Source: Nocardioides scoriae (lineage in GTDB: Bacteria > Actinomycetota > Actinomycetes > Propionibacteriales > Nocardioidaceae). From it: a stretch of DNA of 64,000 nt. The stretch lies in NCBI RefSeq assembly GCF_900104965.1, contig NZ_LT629757.1, forward strand, positions 3,038,001 through 3,102,000. Reading direction: 5' to 3'. Both the position numbers and the translations under genes were made by a program. Shown here piece after piece: positions 35,473-43,263 of the stretch. The notes under the pieces are model-generated. The model did not search any database, was not told the DNA's origin, and was given only the letters and a program-made list of their open reading frames with translations. Position 1 is the stretch's first letter, and every line of letters starts with the position of its first letter.

Positions 35473-37716
35473 TCACCCGGCGGCCCGGCGCCAGCGGTGC
35501 TCGCGCACCCGCAGCACGATCCGGCGCGCGATCATCACCGCGAGCAGCAGGCCGCCGGCGGCGATCACGACCCAGATGAAGATGCCGACCTGGCTGGTGC
35601 GCAGCGCGAAGGTGAAGGCCTGGCCGGCGTCGGCGCCCGAGAGCGTGACGGGCTGCAGCGTCACGGAGTGGACCCCCTCGGGACTGCGCACCGGCAGCCG
35701 CATCGTGTAGCGCTGGCCCGGCCCGAGGTCGACCGGGTCGGGGGTCTCGACGCTGACCTCGCCGTCGGTGGCCGCGCGCAGCCCGACGGTCACCGGCTGC
35801 TCGAGGCCGTTGACCAGGGTGACGGTGACCTCGCCGGCACCGCTGGACAGGGTCACGAAGTCGGTCCCGGTGACGGCGACGCGGTCGATCTCGCGCTGGG
35901 CGGCGTCGCGCATCGCGATCGCCTGCGCGGCCGTCGCGCCGCGGGCCGAGCGGGCGGCGTACGACACCGACTGGAGCGAGGCGCCGAGCAGCCGGTCGAG
36001 CACGTCGTTGTCGTTGGCGAGCATCCCGTCGAGCACCAGCGCCGCCCCGACGAGGCCGCGGGCCACGTCGATGCTGGTGGCGCGGATCTCGTCGTCCTCC
36101 TCCGAGCGGGGGTAGGGCAGTGCGGCGTCGTACGTCGTCTCGCCGCGGGGCAGCGGGGCCAGGCGCAGCCACGGCACGTCGAGCCCGCCGAAGAAGTCGG
36201 CCTCGCGCCAGCGTGCCCCGGGGTCCCACCGCTCGGGCAGCGCCAGCACGACCGGCCGCGGGTCGGCGCCGGACCCCGCCTCGAGCGCGGTCTCGGAGAG
36301 CAGCCGCTGCCGCAGCGCGAGGGGGTCGGTGGGCGAGGTGGGGGCCGGGCCGCCGGAGGAGGCGCGGGCGTCGGTGAGGGTCAGCCGCTGGCCCTCGACC
36401 GTGCGGGAGGCCACCGGCGCGTCGAGCTCGGCGTTGTCACCGAGGAGCAGCTCGGCGTCCGAGGGCAGCCGTCCCAGCAGGTCGGAGTCGAAGAACCCGC
36501 TCGGGGGAGCGACCACGAGCGGCCCCTCGAGGTCGCGGGCCCCCATCCGGCGGGCCGCCAGGCGCCAGGACCGCTCGAGCAGGCCGACGCTGCGGCGGGC
36601 CAGGCCGGCGGCGTCGGGATCGGCGTACCCCAGGGTGAGCAGGTCGTGCTCGCGCAGCGAGTCGACCAGCTGCGTCAGCAGCGCCCGCGCGGCCTGGCTG
36701 TCGGCCTCGCTCGGGATCCCGGCGCCGGCGTCGCCGTCGCCCCGGGGGGTGGGGCTCGCGGAGGGCGAGGGGGACCCGGACGCCGAGCCGCCGCCGGAGC
36801 CGCCGTCGGACCCGCCGTCGGAGCCGTCCCCGTCGTCGGGGTCGGCGACCCGGCGCCTGCCCCCGAGCGAGAGCGAGGGGTTGCCCTGGGCCAGGTCGCC
36901 CACGGCGTCGAGCACGGCCGGGTCGGCCACCCAGGTCAGCGGGTCGTCGCCGGCGCTGTCGGCGAAGTCGGCGAGGCGGGCCAGGCGACCGGTGTCGCCG
37001 GTGAGCCGGACCCAGCGCTGCGGTGCCGCCAGGCTGGCGTCGGCGGCGCGGCGCGCGGGCTCGCGCAGGGGGAGCACCACCGAGACCGGGACCCGGGTGG
37101 CCCGGGCGCGCGCCCGCGAGACCAGGGGGACGAAGGTGCGGGCCCGGCCGTCGGCGACGCTGTCGCGGCCCGCGGAGGAGGTGCCGAGCGCGTGCACGCC
37201 GATCCAGTAGACGCCGGGGTCCCCGCTGATCGGGAGCTCGGAGACCGGCACCCGCAGGCTGAACGAGAGCCGCTCGCCCGGGGCGAGGTCGCCCAGGGAG
37301 ACGAAGGTGCCGGCGTCGTCGAGGCGCTCCCCGACGGTGGCGGCCTCGTCGGTCTGGGCGGCCAGGGCCACCTCGTCGCGGGTGGTCATCGGGGTGGTCG
37401 AGGAGAAGGGGGCCACGTTGACGTCGCTCCACTCCTCCTCGGAGCTGTTGGTGACCGTCCCCTGCATCCGCACCGCCCCCCGACGCGGGAGCACCGACGG
37501 GGAGAGGGAGGCGAGCTCGACCGTCAGCGGCGTGGCCTCGCCGGCGGAGCTGTCGGTGGGGTCGGCGGTCGGAGTGGCCCCGGTGGAGCTGCTGGGGGAG
37601 CTGGTCGTGCTGCTGGGCGAGGGGGTCGGTGCGGCGACCACGGCACCGGGCAGCAGGGTGAGCGTGAGCAGGGCCACCGCGGCGAGGGCGCGGGTCGACG
37701 AACGGGCGCGGCTCAC
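35473..37716 (-). CDS. DUF6049 family secreted/membrane protein
   Basis: 747 residues. Signal peptide (TRALAAVALLTLTLLPGAVVAA), a Ser/Thr/Pro linker, then a large extracytoplasmic part with beta-sandwich-like segments (VRMQGTVTNSSEEEWSDVNV, LAPGERLSFSLRVP). A Ser/Gly/Asp low-complexity insert is encoded near 36720-36860. There is a C-terminal TM helix (IFIWVVIAAGGLLLAVMIARR) and a short basic tail. It matches the family encoded just upstream of murJ in mycobacteria (Rv3909-like). Function is unknown; the context implies wall synthesis. TAGTCT 6 nt before the GTG suggests a leaderless start. Confidence 0.88.
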   Translation of the reverse strand: MSRARSSTRALAAVALLTLTLLPGAVVAAPTPSPSSTTSSPSSSTGATPTADPTDSSAGEATPLTVELASLSPSVLPRRGAVRMQGTVTNSSEEEWSDVNVAPFSSTTPMTTRDEVALAAQTDEAATVGERLDDAGTFVSLGDLAPGERLSFSLRVPVSELPISGDPGVYWIGVHALGTSSAGRDSVADGRARTFVPLVSRARARATRVPVSVVLPLREPARRAADASLAAPQRWVRLTGDTGRLARLADFADSAGDDPLTWVADPAVLDAVGDLAQGNPSLSLGGRRRVADPDDGDGSDGGSDGGSGGGSASGSPSPSASPTPRGDGDAGAGIPSEADSQAARALLTQLVDSLREHDLLTLGYADPDAAGLARRSVGLLERSWRLAARRMGARDLEGPLVVAPPSGFFDSDLLGRLPSDAELLLGDNAELDAPVASRTVEGQRLTLTDARASSGGPAPTSPTDPLALRQRLLSETALEAGSGADPRPVVLALPERWDPGARWREADFFGGLDVPWLRLAPLPRGETTYDAALPYPRSEEDDEIRATSIDVARGLVGAALVLDGMLANDNDVLDRLLGASLQSVSYAARSARGATAAQAIAMRDAAQREIDRVAVTGTDFVTLSSGAGEVTVTLVNGLEQPVTVGLRAATDGEVSVETPDPVDLGPGQRYTMRLPVRSPEGVHSVTLQPVTLSGADAGQAFTFALRTSQVGIFIWVVIAAGGLLLAVMIARRIVLRVREHRWRRAAG

Positions 37717-37802
37717 CCCGGGAGACTACCGAGCGCGGGGACGCCGACCCCGGCCCGGCGCAGGGTCGGGCGCGTCCCGCCGCACCTCTAGACTCGTCTC
37801 CC

Positions 37803-39245
37803 GTGTCCGAGGAGCCCATGCTGATCACCGACGTCCAGGAGCGGACCGTCCGGGCGCTGCGGCGCGTGGCCCCCGTGACCGACGAGCTGGGACGGCGCTT
37901 CGCGGCGGCCGGCGAGGAGATCGCCCTGGTGGGCGGCCCGGTGCGCGACGCCATGCTGGGCCGGCTGCAGACCGACCTCGACTTCACCACCTCGGCCCGC
38001 CCCGAGGTGACCGAGCGCCTGCTCAAGGGCTGGGCCGACGCCACCTGGGACATCGGCCGTGCCTTCGGCACCATCGGCTGCCGGCGCGGCGACTGGCAGG
38101 TCGAGATCACCACCTACCGCTCCGAGGCGTACGACGCGTCCAGCCGCAAGCCCGCCGTGCAGTACGGCGACTCGCTCGTCGGCGACCTCGAGCGCCGCGA
38201 CTTCACCGTCAACGCGATGGCGCTCTCGCTGCCGGGCGAGCAGCTCGAGGACCCCTTCGGCGGCATCGTCGACCTGGCCGAGAAGCGGCTGCGCACCCCC
38301 GGCACGCCCGAGCAGTCGTTCTCGGACGACCCGCTGCGGATGATGCGCGCGGCCCGGTTCGCCGCGCAGCTGGGCTTCGCGGTGGCTCCCGAGGTGGTCG
38401 CCGCGATGACCGACATGGCCGAGCGGATCACGATCGTCTCGGCCGAGCGGGTCCGCGACGAGTTGGTCAAGCTGGTCTGCGCCGCCGACCCGGTGCGCGG
38501 GCTGCGGCTGCTGGTGGAGACCGGCCTGGCCGAGCACGTGCTGCCCGAGCTGCCCGCCCTGGCGCTGGAGCGCGACGAGCACCACCGGCACAAGGACGTC
38601 TACGAGCACACCCTCACGGTGCTGGAGCAGTCGATCGACCTGGAGGACCGGCTCGGGGGCGGTCCCGACTTCACGGCCCGGTTCGCGGCGCTGATGCACG
38701 ACGTCGGCAAGCCGCGCACCCGCCGCTTCCTCGACGACGGCAGCGTGACCTTCCACCACCACGACGTCGTCGGCGCCAAGCTCACCCGCAAGCGGATGCA
38801 GGCGCTGCGCTTCTCGCGCGACCAGACCGACGCGGTGGCGCAGCTGGTGGAGCAGCACCTGCGGTTCCACGGCTACGGCTCCGGGGAGTGGACCGACTCC
38901 GCCGTGCGCCGCTACGTGCGCGACGCCGGCGACCAGCTGCAGCGGCTGCACGTGCTGACCCGCGCCGACTGCACCACCCGCAACAAGCGCAAGGCCGAGC
39001 GGCTGCGGCGCACCTACGACGACCTCGAGGCCCGCATCGAACGGCTGGCCGAGGAGGAGGGGCGGGCCGCGCTGCGGCCCGACCTCGACGGCAACCAGAT
39101 CATGACGATCCTCGGCATCGGCCCCGGGCGCGAGGTCGGCGAGGCCTACCGCCACCTGCTGGAGCTGCGCCTGGACCACGGCCCGATGGCCGAGGCCGAC
39201 GCCGCGGCCGCGCTGCGCGAGTGGGCGGCCGCGCGCGGGCTCTGA
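37803..39245 (+). CDS. pcnA: CCA tRNA nucleotidyltransferase / poly(A) polymerase family
   Basis: 480 residues. The nucleotidyltransferase head has ALVGGPVRDAMLGR, QTDLDFTTSARPE and RRDFTVNAMALSL. The HD domain (MHDVGKPRTRRFL, HHHDVVGAKLTRKRM) makes this the HD-bearing bacterial class. It adds or repairs the tRNA 3' CCA. Important here because tRNA-Ile lacks an encoded CCA. The start may be GTG 37803 (leaderless, TAGACT at 37789-37794) or ATG 37818, which has GAGGAG 4 nt upstream. It is divergent from DUF6049; the NUDIX gene often between them in mycobacteria is absent. Confidence 0.95.
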   Translation: MSEEPMLITDVQERTVRALRRVAPVTDELGRRFAAAGEEIALVGGPVRDAMLGRLQTDLDFTTSARPEVTERLLKGWADATWDIGRAFGTIGCRRGDWQVEITTYRSEAYDASSRKPAVQYGDSLVGDLERRDFTVNAMALSLPGEQLEDPFGGIVDLAEKRLRTPGTPEQSFSDDPLRMMRAARFAAQLGFAVAPEVVAAMTDMAERITIVSAERVRDELVKLVCAADPVRGLRLLVETGLAEHVLPELPALALERDEHHRHKDVYEHTLTVLEQSIDLEDRLGGGPDFTARFAALMHDVGKPRTRRFLDDGSVTFHHHDVVGAKLTRKRMQALRFSRDQTDAVAQLVEQHLRFHGYGSGEWTDSAVRRYVRDAGDQLQRLHVLTRADCTTRNKRKAERLRRTYDDLEARIERLAEEEGRAALRPDLDGNQIMTILGIGPGREVGEAYRHLLELRLDHGPMAEADAAAALREWAAARGL

Positions 39246-39370
39246 GTGCTCGCGGCCGACGAGGCCTCACGTGGGACTCCCCACATCGGGGTAACTCGCT
39301 GTGACATCGGCCGTTACAGTCCCTGAGCCCGACCCCGTCCGCCCGTCCGACCGCACCCCCAGGAGCCACC

Positions 39371-39838
39371 GTGCCGCTGACCGACGTCGCCCCCCTCGAG
39401 GCCACCACCGAGATCGCGGCCCCGCCCGCGAAGGTGTGGGCGCTGGTCTCCGACCTGCGCAACATGCCGCGGTGGAGCCCCCAGAACGTCAAGACGTTCG
39501 TCCGGGGCGGCGAGATGAAGGTCGGTGCCAAGCTGGTCAACGTCAACCGGCGCGGACTGCTGGTGTGGCCGACCCAGGGCCAGGTCGTCGACCTGACCCC
39601 CGAGAAGCGGGTGGCGTTCCGGATCAGGGAGAACTGGACCGTCTGGTCCTTCGACCTGGAGCCCACCGCCGACGGCGGCACCCGGGTCACCCAGCGTCGC
39701 GAGGCGCCGAAGGGCATCTCCGACCTCTCGGTCACCCTGACCAAGCGGGTGCTGGGCGGCCAGGAGTCCTTCACCGCCGAGCTTCAGCAGGGCATGCAGC
39801 AGACGCTGGCCCGGATCAAGGCCGACGCGGAGCGCTGA
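39371..39838 (+). CDS. SRPBCC family protein (polyketide cyclase/START-like)
   Basis: 155 residues from a GTG preceded by AGGAG. EATTEIAAPPAKVWALVSDL then NMPRWSPQNVKT is the classic start of SRPBCC/polyketide-cyclase-like domains; the last helix is ELQQGMQQTLARIKA. Ligand unknown. Its last 23 bp overlap the end of the convergent GntR gene. A possible -10 TACAGT is at 39315-39320, leaving a 50-nt leader. Confidence 0.88.
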   Translation: MPLTDVAPLEATTEIAAPPAKVWALVSDLRNMPRWSPQNVKTFVRGGEMKVGAKLVNVNRRGLLVWPTQGQVVDLTPEKRVAFRIRENWTVWSFDLEPTADGGTRVTQRREAPKGISDLSVTLTKRVLGGQESFTAELQQGMQQTLARIKADAER

Positions 39839-40253
39839 GCGCCCGCGCCACGGCGTCGGCGACGGCGTCGTCCGGGTGCCCCTGCGCCCGGGCCCGCTGC
39901 ACGTACGCCGCGGCCCACGCGTCGAGCTGCGCCTCGCGCTCGGCGGCAGGGGTCGGGACCACGCCGCTGGCGACCCGGGTGCCGCCGCCGCGGCGGGAGA
40001 CCAGCAGGCCCTCGGCCTCCAGCTCGCGGTAGGCGCGCGCGACGGTGCCGACGGCGAGGCCCAGGTCGCCGGCCAGCTGGCGCAGCGGGGGCAGCCGGTC
40101 GCCCGCCGCGAGCACGCCCGCGCCGACCAGGCCGGCCAGCTGGCGTCGCAGCTGCTCGTACGGCGGCGTCGGGTCGTCCGGCTCGACGACCAGCGCGAGC
40201 CCGCCCGGGTCGCCGGGGGGCGCGGGTCCCTCGGTCACCTCGGCCGGGCTCAC
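39816..40253 (-). CDS. GntR-family regulator, YtrA subfamily
   Basis: 145 residues. The N-terminal winged HTH has PPYEQLRRQLAGLVGAGVLA, GDRLPPLRQLAGDLGLAVGTVARAYRELEAEGLLVSR and GGGTRVAS. A short C-terminal helical tail takes the place of a large effector domain, as in YtrA-type regulators. It is the second gene of an operon with the membrane protein before it (GTGA overlap). YtrA regulators usually repress membrane-transport operons. Two strong inverted repeats upstream of the operon are its likely operators. Confidence 0.9.
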   Translation of the reverse strand: MSPAEVTEGPAPPGDPGGLALVVEPDDPTPPYEQLRRQLAGLVGAGVLAAGDRLPPLRQLAGDLGLAVGTVARAYRELEAEGLLVSRRGGGTRVASGVVPTPAAEREAQLDAWAAAYVQRARAQGHPDDAVADAVARALSAPRRP

Positions 40254-41152
40254 CGCTGTGCCGGGACGGGCGGGTACGCCGGGGCCGGCGTGCGGGGCCG
40301 GCCCGCGAGCAGCAGCGCGGTGCACACGAGCAGCAGCGCGGCGGCCGGCACCAGGCTGAGGGTGATCACCAGCCCGACGGGCCCGGTCCAGGCGGCCGCG
40401 CAGTCGACGCCGTCGGCCCCCAGCTGCTGCAGCGCCAGGCCCGCGGTCAGCCCGATCCCGACGTACGGCGCGCTGGTGGCCAGGCCGGTGGCGGCCAGCA
40501 CGACCGTCAGCGAGCGGCGGCGCAGGGCGTCGTCGGCGTCGGTGGCCCCCAGGCCGCGGGGCCGCAGCACCACCTGGCGGGCGGCGAGGGCCGCCACGAG
40601 CAGCACGAGCACCAGCGCCACAGCGAGCGGCCCGCTGTAGTAGGAGCCGGGGTACGGCGTCCGCGAGGAGCCGCCCTGCGCCGTGGTGCAGGCCAGCGCC
40701 CGCATCGAGTCGGTGTACGCGTCGCGGCTGGCCGTCAGGGTGGTGAGGGCCAGCACCACGGCCGCGACCACGACCTGGGTCGCCACGGCCCAGGCCAGCG
40801 GGCGCGGTGCGTAGTCGCGCACCCGCCGGGGCCGCAGCGACGCCGAGCGCGACCCCGCCCCCCGACGGGGCCGCACGACGGTCTCGCCGAGGGCGACGGC
40901 GACGAGGACGCACAGGCCGAGCACGGCGGGCGCGAGCATCGGGCCGGTGCCGTAGGACCCGCGCTGCCAGACCTGCCCGGCCGCCACCAGCCCCACCACC
41001 AGACCGGCCAGCCGGGTCGCGGCCACCCACCGCGACTCGCGCGTCGGGGGCACCCGCCGGCCGCCGGTCCGCAGCACCAGCGACAGGACCACCGCGGCCC
41101 CCACGACCAGCGCCAGCAGCACGGCCAGCTCGACCAGCCCGACTCCGATCAC
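40250..41152 (-). CDS. Polytopic membrane protein co-transcribed with a YtrA-type regulator
   Basis: 300 residues with about seven TM helices (near 5-27, 46-62, 72-90, 118-140, 172-192, 212-232, 262-285) and no ATPase or transport motif I recognise. A loop between helices 4 and 5 has Cys and Tyr/Ser residues (RALACTTAQGGSSRTPYPG). GGAGG lies 5 nt before the GTG start. It is co-translated with the GntR gene (GTGA). YtrA-family regulators usually pair with ABC transporters; none is here, so this could be an atypical target. Function unknown. Confidence 0.72.
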   Translation of the reverse strand: MIGVGLVELAVLLALVVGAAVVLSLVLRTGGRRVPPTRESRWVAATRLAGLVVGLVAAGQVWQRGSYGTGPMLAPAVLGLCVLVAVALGETVVRPRRGAGSRSASLRPRRVRDYAPRPLAWAVATQVVVAAVVLALTTLTASRDAYTDSMRALACTTAQGGSSRTPYPGSYYSGPLAVALVLVLLVAALAARQVVLRPRGLGATDADDALRRRSLTVVLAATGLATSAPYVGIGLTAGLALQQLGADGVDCAAAWTGPVGLVITLSLVPAAALLLVCTALLLAGRPRTPAPAYPPVPAQR

Positions 41153-41153
41153 G

Positions 41154-41229
41154 ACGACCTCCAGCTTGTGTCAGATGAGTGACACAAGACTGGAGGTCGT
41201 GGTGGCTTGTGTCAACCAGATGACACAAA
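41154..41229. promoter_or_regulatory. Two operators, CTTGTGTCA-N6-TGACACAAR, upstream of the GntR operon
   Basis: Operator 1: CTTGTGTCA (41165-41173), GATGAG, TGACACAAG (41180-41188). It is enclosed by further arms ACGACCTCCAG (41154-41164) and CTGGAGGTCGT (41190-41200), making a 47-bp nested palindrome. Operator 2: CTTGTGTCA (41206-41214), ACCAGA, TGACACAAA (41221-41229). Same 6-bp spacer, 41 bp apart (about four turns). The first also covers the ribosome site of the membrane-protein gene. YtrA-type GntR proteins bind such 8-9-bp inverted arms. Confidence 0.85.
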
Positions 41230-41247
41230 CTGGTGGGACGAGCAGGC

Positions 41248-42339
41248 TCAGCGCTCGACGTCACCTGCGATGAAGGCCTCGACGGAGGCGCGGCCCTGCT
41301 CGTCGGGGCGCTGCACCGGCGGGCTCTTCATCAGGTACGACGAGGCGGACAGCAGCGGGCCGCCGATGCCGCGGTCCTTGGCGATCTTCGCCGCCCGGAT
41401 GGCGTCGATGATGATGCCGGCCGAGTTGGGGGAGTCCCACACCTCGAGCTTGTACTCCAGGTTGAGCGGCACGTCGCCGAACGCGCGGCCCTCAAGGCGC
41501 ACGTAGGCCCACTTGCGGTCGTCGAGCCAGGCGACGTAGTCGGAGGGCCCGATGTGGACGTTCTTGCTGTCGGTCAGGCCGGCCAGCGATCCGGTGAGGT
41601 TGGAGGTGACGGCCTGGGTCTTGGAGACCTTCTTGGACTCCAGGCGCTCGCGCTCGAGCATGTTCTTGAAGTCCATGTTGCCGCCGACGTTGAGCTGGTA
41701 GGTGCGGTCCAGCGCCACGCCGCGGTCCTCGAACAGCTTGGCCATGACGCGGTGGGTGATGGTCGCGCCGACCTGGCTCTTGATGTCGTCGCCGATGATC
41801 GGGACGCCGGCGGCCTCGAACTTGGCCGCCCACTCGGGGTCGGAGGCGATGAAGACCGGGAGCGCGTTGACGAAGGCCACGCCGGCGTCGATGGCGCACT
41901 GGGCGTAGAACTTGTCGGCCTGCTCGGACCCGACGGGCAGGTAGGCGACGAGGACGTCGACCTCGGCCTCGCGGAGCGCGGCGACGACGTCGACCGGGTC
42001 CGCGCCGGACTCCTCGATGGTCTGGCGGTAGTACTTGCCCAGGCCGTCCAGGGTCGGGCCGCGCTGCACCTCGACGCCGAGCGTCGGGACCTCGGCGATC
42101 GTGATGGTGTTGTTCTCGGAGGCGCCGATGGCCTCGGAGAGGTCCTTGCCGACCTTCTTGTCGTCGACGTCGAACGCGGCGACGAACTCCACGTCCCTGA
42201 CGTGGTACTCGCCGAACAGCACGTGCATCAGGCCGGGCACGGTGGCCGACGGGTCGGCGTCCCGGTAGTACTCGACGCCCTGGACGAGCGAGCTGGCGCA
42301 GTTGCCGACGCCGACGATCGCGACTCTGATCGATCCCAT
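41248..42339 (-). CDS. ino1: Myo-inositol-3-phosphate synthase (actinobacterial type)
   Basis: 363 residues. NAD-binding [20 protein letters not shown] near the N-terminus, then [52 protein letters not shown] and [14 protein letters not shown], all Ino1 landmarks. It converts glucose-6-phosphate to inositol-3-phosphate, the precursor of phosphatidylinositol and mycothiol. It lies 51 bp after the PadR gene and so is probably in one transcript with it. The pairing is conserved in actinobacteria. Confidence 0.97.
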   Translation of the reverse strand: MGSIRVAIVGVGNCASSLVQGVEYYRDADPSATVPGLMHVLFGEYHVRDVEFVAAFDVDDKKVGKDLSEAIGASENNTITIAEVPTLGVEVQRGPTLDGLGKYYRQTIEESGADPVDVVAALREAEVDVLVAYLPVGSEQADKFYAQCAIDAGVAFVNALPVFIASDPEWAAKFEAAGVPIIGDDIKSQVGATITHRVMAKLFEDRGVALDRTYQLNVGGNMDFKNMLERERLESKKVSKTQAVTSNLTGSLAGLTDSKNVHIGPSDYVAWLDDRKWAYVRLEGRAFGDVPLNLEYKLEVWDSPNSAGIIIDAIRAAKIAKDRGIGGPLLSASSYLMKSPPVQRPDEQGRASVEAFIAGDVER

Positions 42340-42390
42340 GTGGTTCTCCTCTGCGGGGGTTGGTTCGGTGGCTCGGGGTGGTGGGGGTGT

Positions 42391-43056
42391 CTAGGTCGGG
42401 CCCGGCGGGTCGACCCGCCGCCGCGACGCCTTCGTCGGGCGGTTGGGCCGGGTCCGCGCGCCGCGGGCCGGCGGGTCCACGGGTGCAGGCGTGGGGACGC
42501 CGTCCGGTGGCGCCGGGCGCGAGAAGCCGCGCTCGGCCTCGATCAGGTCGGTGAGCCAGCGGACCTCGCGCTCGACCGACTCGGTGGAGTGGCGGTGCAG
42601 CTCGCTGACGTAGCGGTCGACGGGCCCGGTGGGGGTCCGGTCGTCGCGGGCCCGGTCCAGCCGCTCCTGGAGGCGGCCGCGCCGGCCCTCGAGGATCCGC
42701 AGCCGCACGTCGAGGTCGGTGCGCGAGAAGAAGGCGAAGCGGGTGTGGAAGTCCTCGTCCTCCCACGCCGAGGGCCCGGCGTCGGTGATCCGCTCGGCGA
42801 AGAACGCCTCGCCGGCCGGGGTGATCCGGTAGACGATGCGCTGCCGGCGCGAGACCCCGGTGGAGGTGGCGGTGTCCTCGGCGACCAGGCCGGCCTTGAG
42901 CATCCGCTTCAGGGCCGGGTAGAGCGAGCCGTAGGACAGCAGCCGGGTCCAGCCCATCAGCAGGTTGAGCCGCTTGCGCAGCTCGTAGCCGTGGAGCGGC
43001 GACTCGTGGAGCAGGCCGAGGACGGCGAGCTCGAGCGTGGCGGCCTTGCTGGCCAT
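42391..43056 (-). CDS. PadR-family transcriptional regulator of ino1
   Basis: 221 residues from the ATG at 43056 (GGAGGACGCG before it). The winged HTH is LELAVLGLLHESPLHGYELRKRL, then YGSLYPALKRMLKAGLVAED and the wing RIVYRITPAG. A helical C-terminal half (about 90-175) is the PadR_C/Vir-like dimer domain. A Pro/Arg-rich tail follows. It precedes ino1 on the same strand, and the ATATCGC inverted repeat upstream is its likely operator. Control of inositol synthesis is inferred from conserved context. Confidence 0.9.
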   Translation of the reverse strand: MASKAATLELAVLGLLHESPLHGYELRKRLNLLMGWTRLLSYGSLYPALKRMLKAGLVAEDTATSTGVSRRQRIVYRITPAGEAFFAERITDAGPSAWEDEDFHTRFAFFSRTDLDVRLRILEGRRGRLQERLDRARDDRTPTGPVDRYVSELHRHSTESVEREVRWLTDLIEAERGFSRPAPPDGVPTPAPVDPPARGARTRPNRPTKASRRRVDPPGPT

Positions 43057-43115
43057 CGCGTCCTCCTCGTCGGTCCGTCGCCGTCGGGCGCCGGGGCGCC
43101 GTGTCTCGCCCCAAC

Positions 43116-43130
43116 ATATCGCAGCGATAT
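43116..43130. promoter_or_regulatory. PadR operator candidate ATATCGC-a-GCGATAT
   Basis: ATATCGC (43116-43122) and GCGATAT (43124-43130) are perfect 7-bp arms with one base between, extended by an overlapping GATATATC (43126-43133). They stand out in G+C-rich flanks, 60-74 bp upstream of the PadR start and 134 bp upstream of ponA on the other strand. The site could therefore affect both. Confidence 0.7.
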
Positions 43131-43263
43131 ATCGAACCGTGCACCCGGCACGCCGGCGGGCGGCGTCCGTCCCGGTTCGACCCGCCCGCTCAGCCGGACC
43201 CCGTACTCTTCGTGACCGTGACCGACCCGTCCGCGGGGTGCCCAACCAGGAGGTAACGGCTCA

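Noticed and set aside
37717-37802. Missing NUDIX (mutT4-like) gene between DUF6049 and pcnA as a deletion
   Set aside because: The 86-bp gap holds two divergent promoters and no remnant. Absence is a lineage difference rather than visible damage.
42391-43056. Frameshift or fusion in the Pro/Arg-rich tail of the PadR gene
   Set aside because: The tail is compositional and in frame to a normal stop. Many actinobacterial PadR proteins have such tails.
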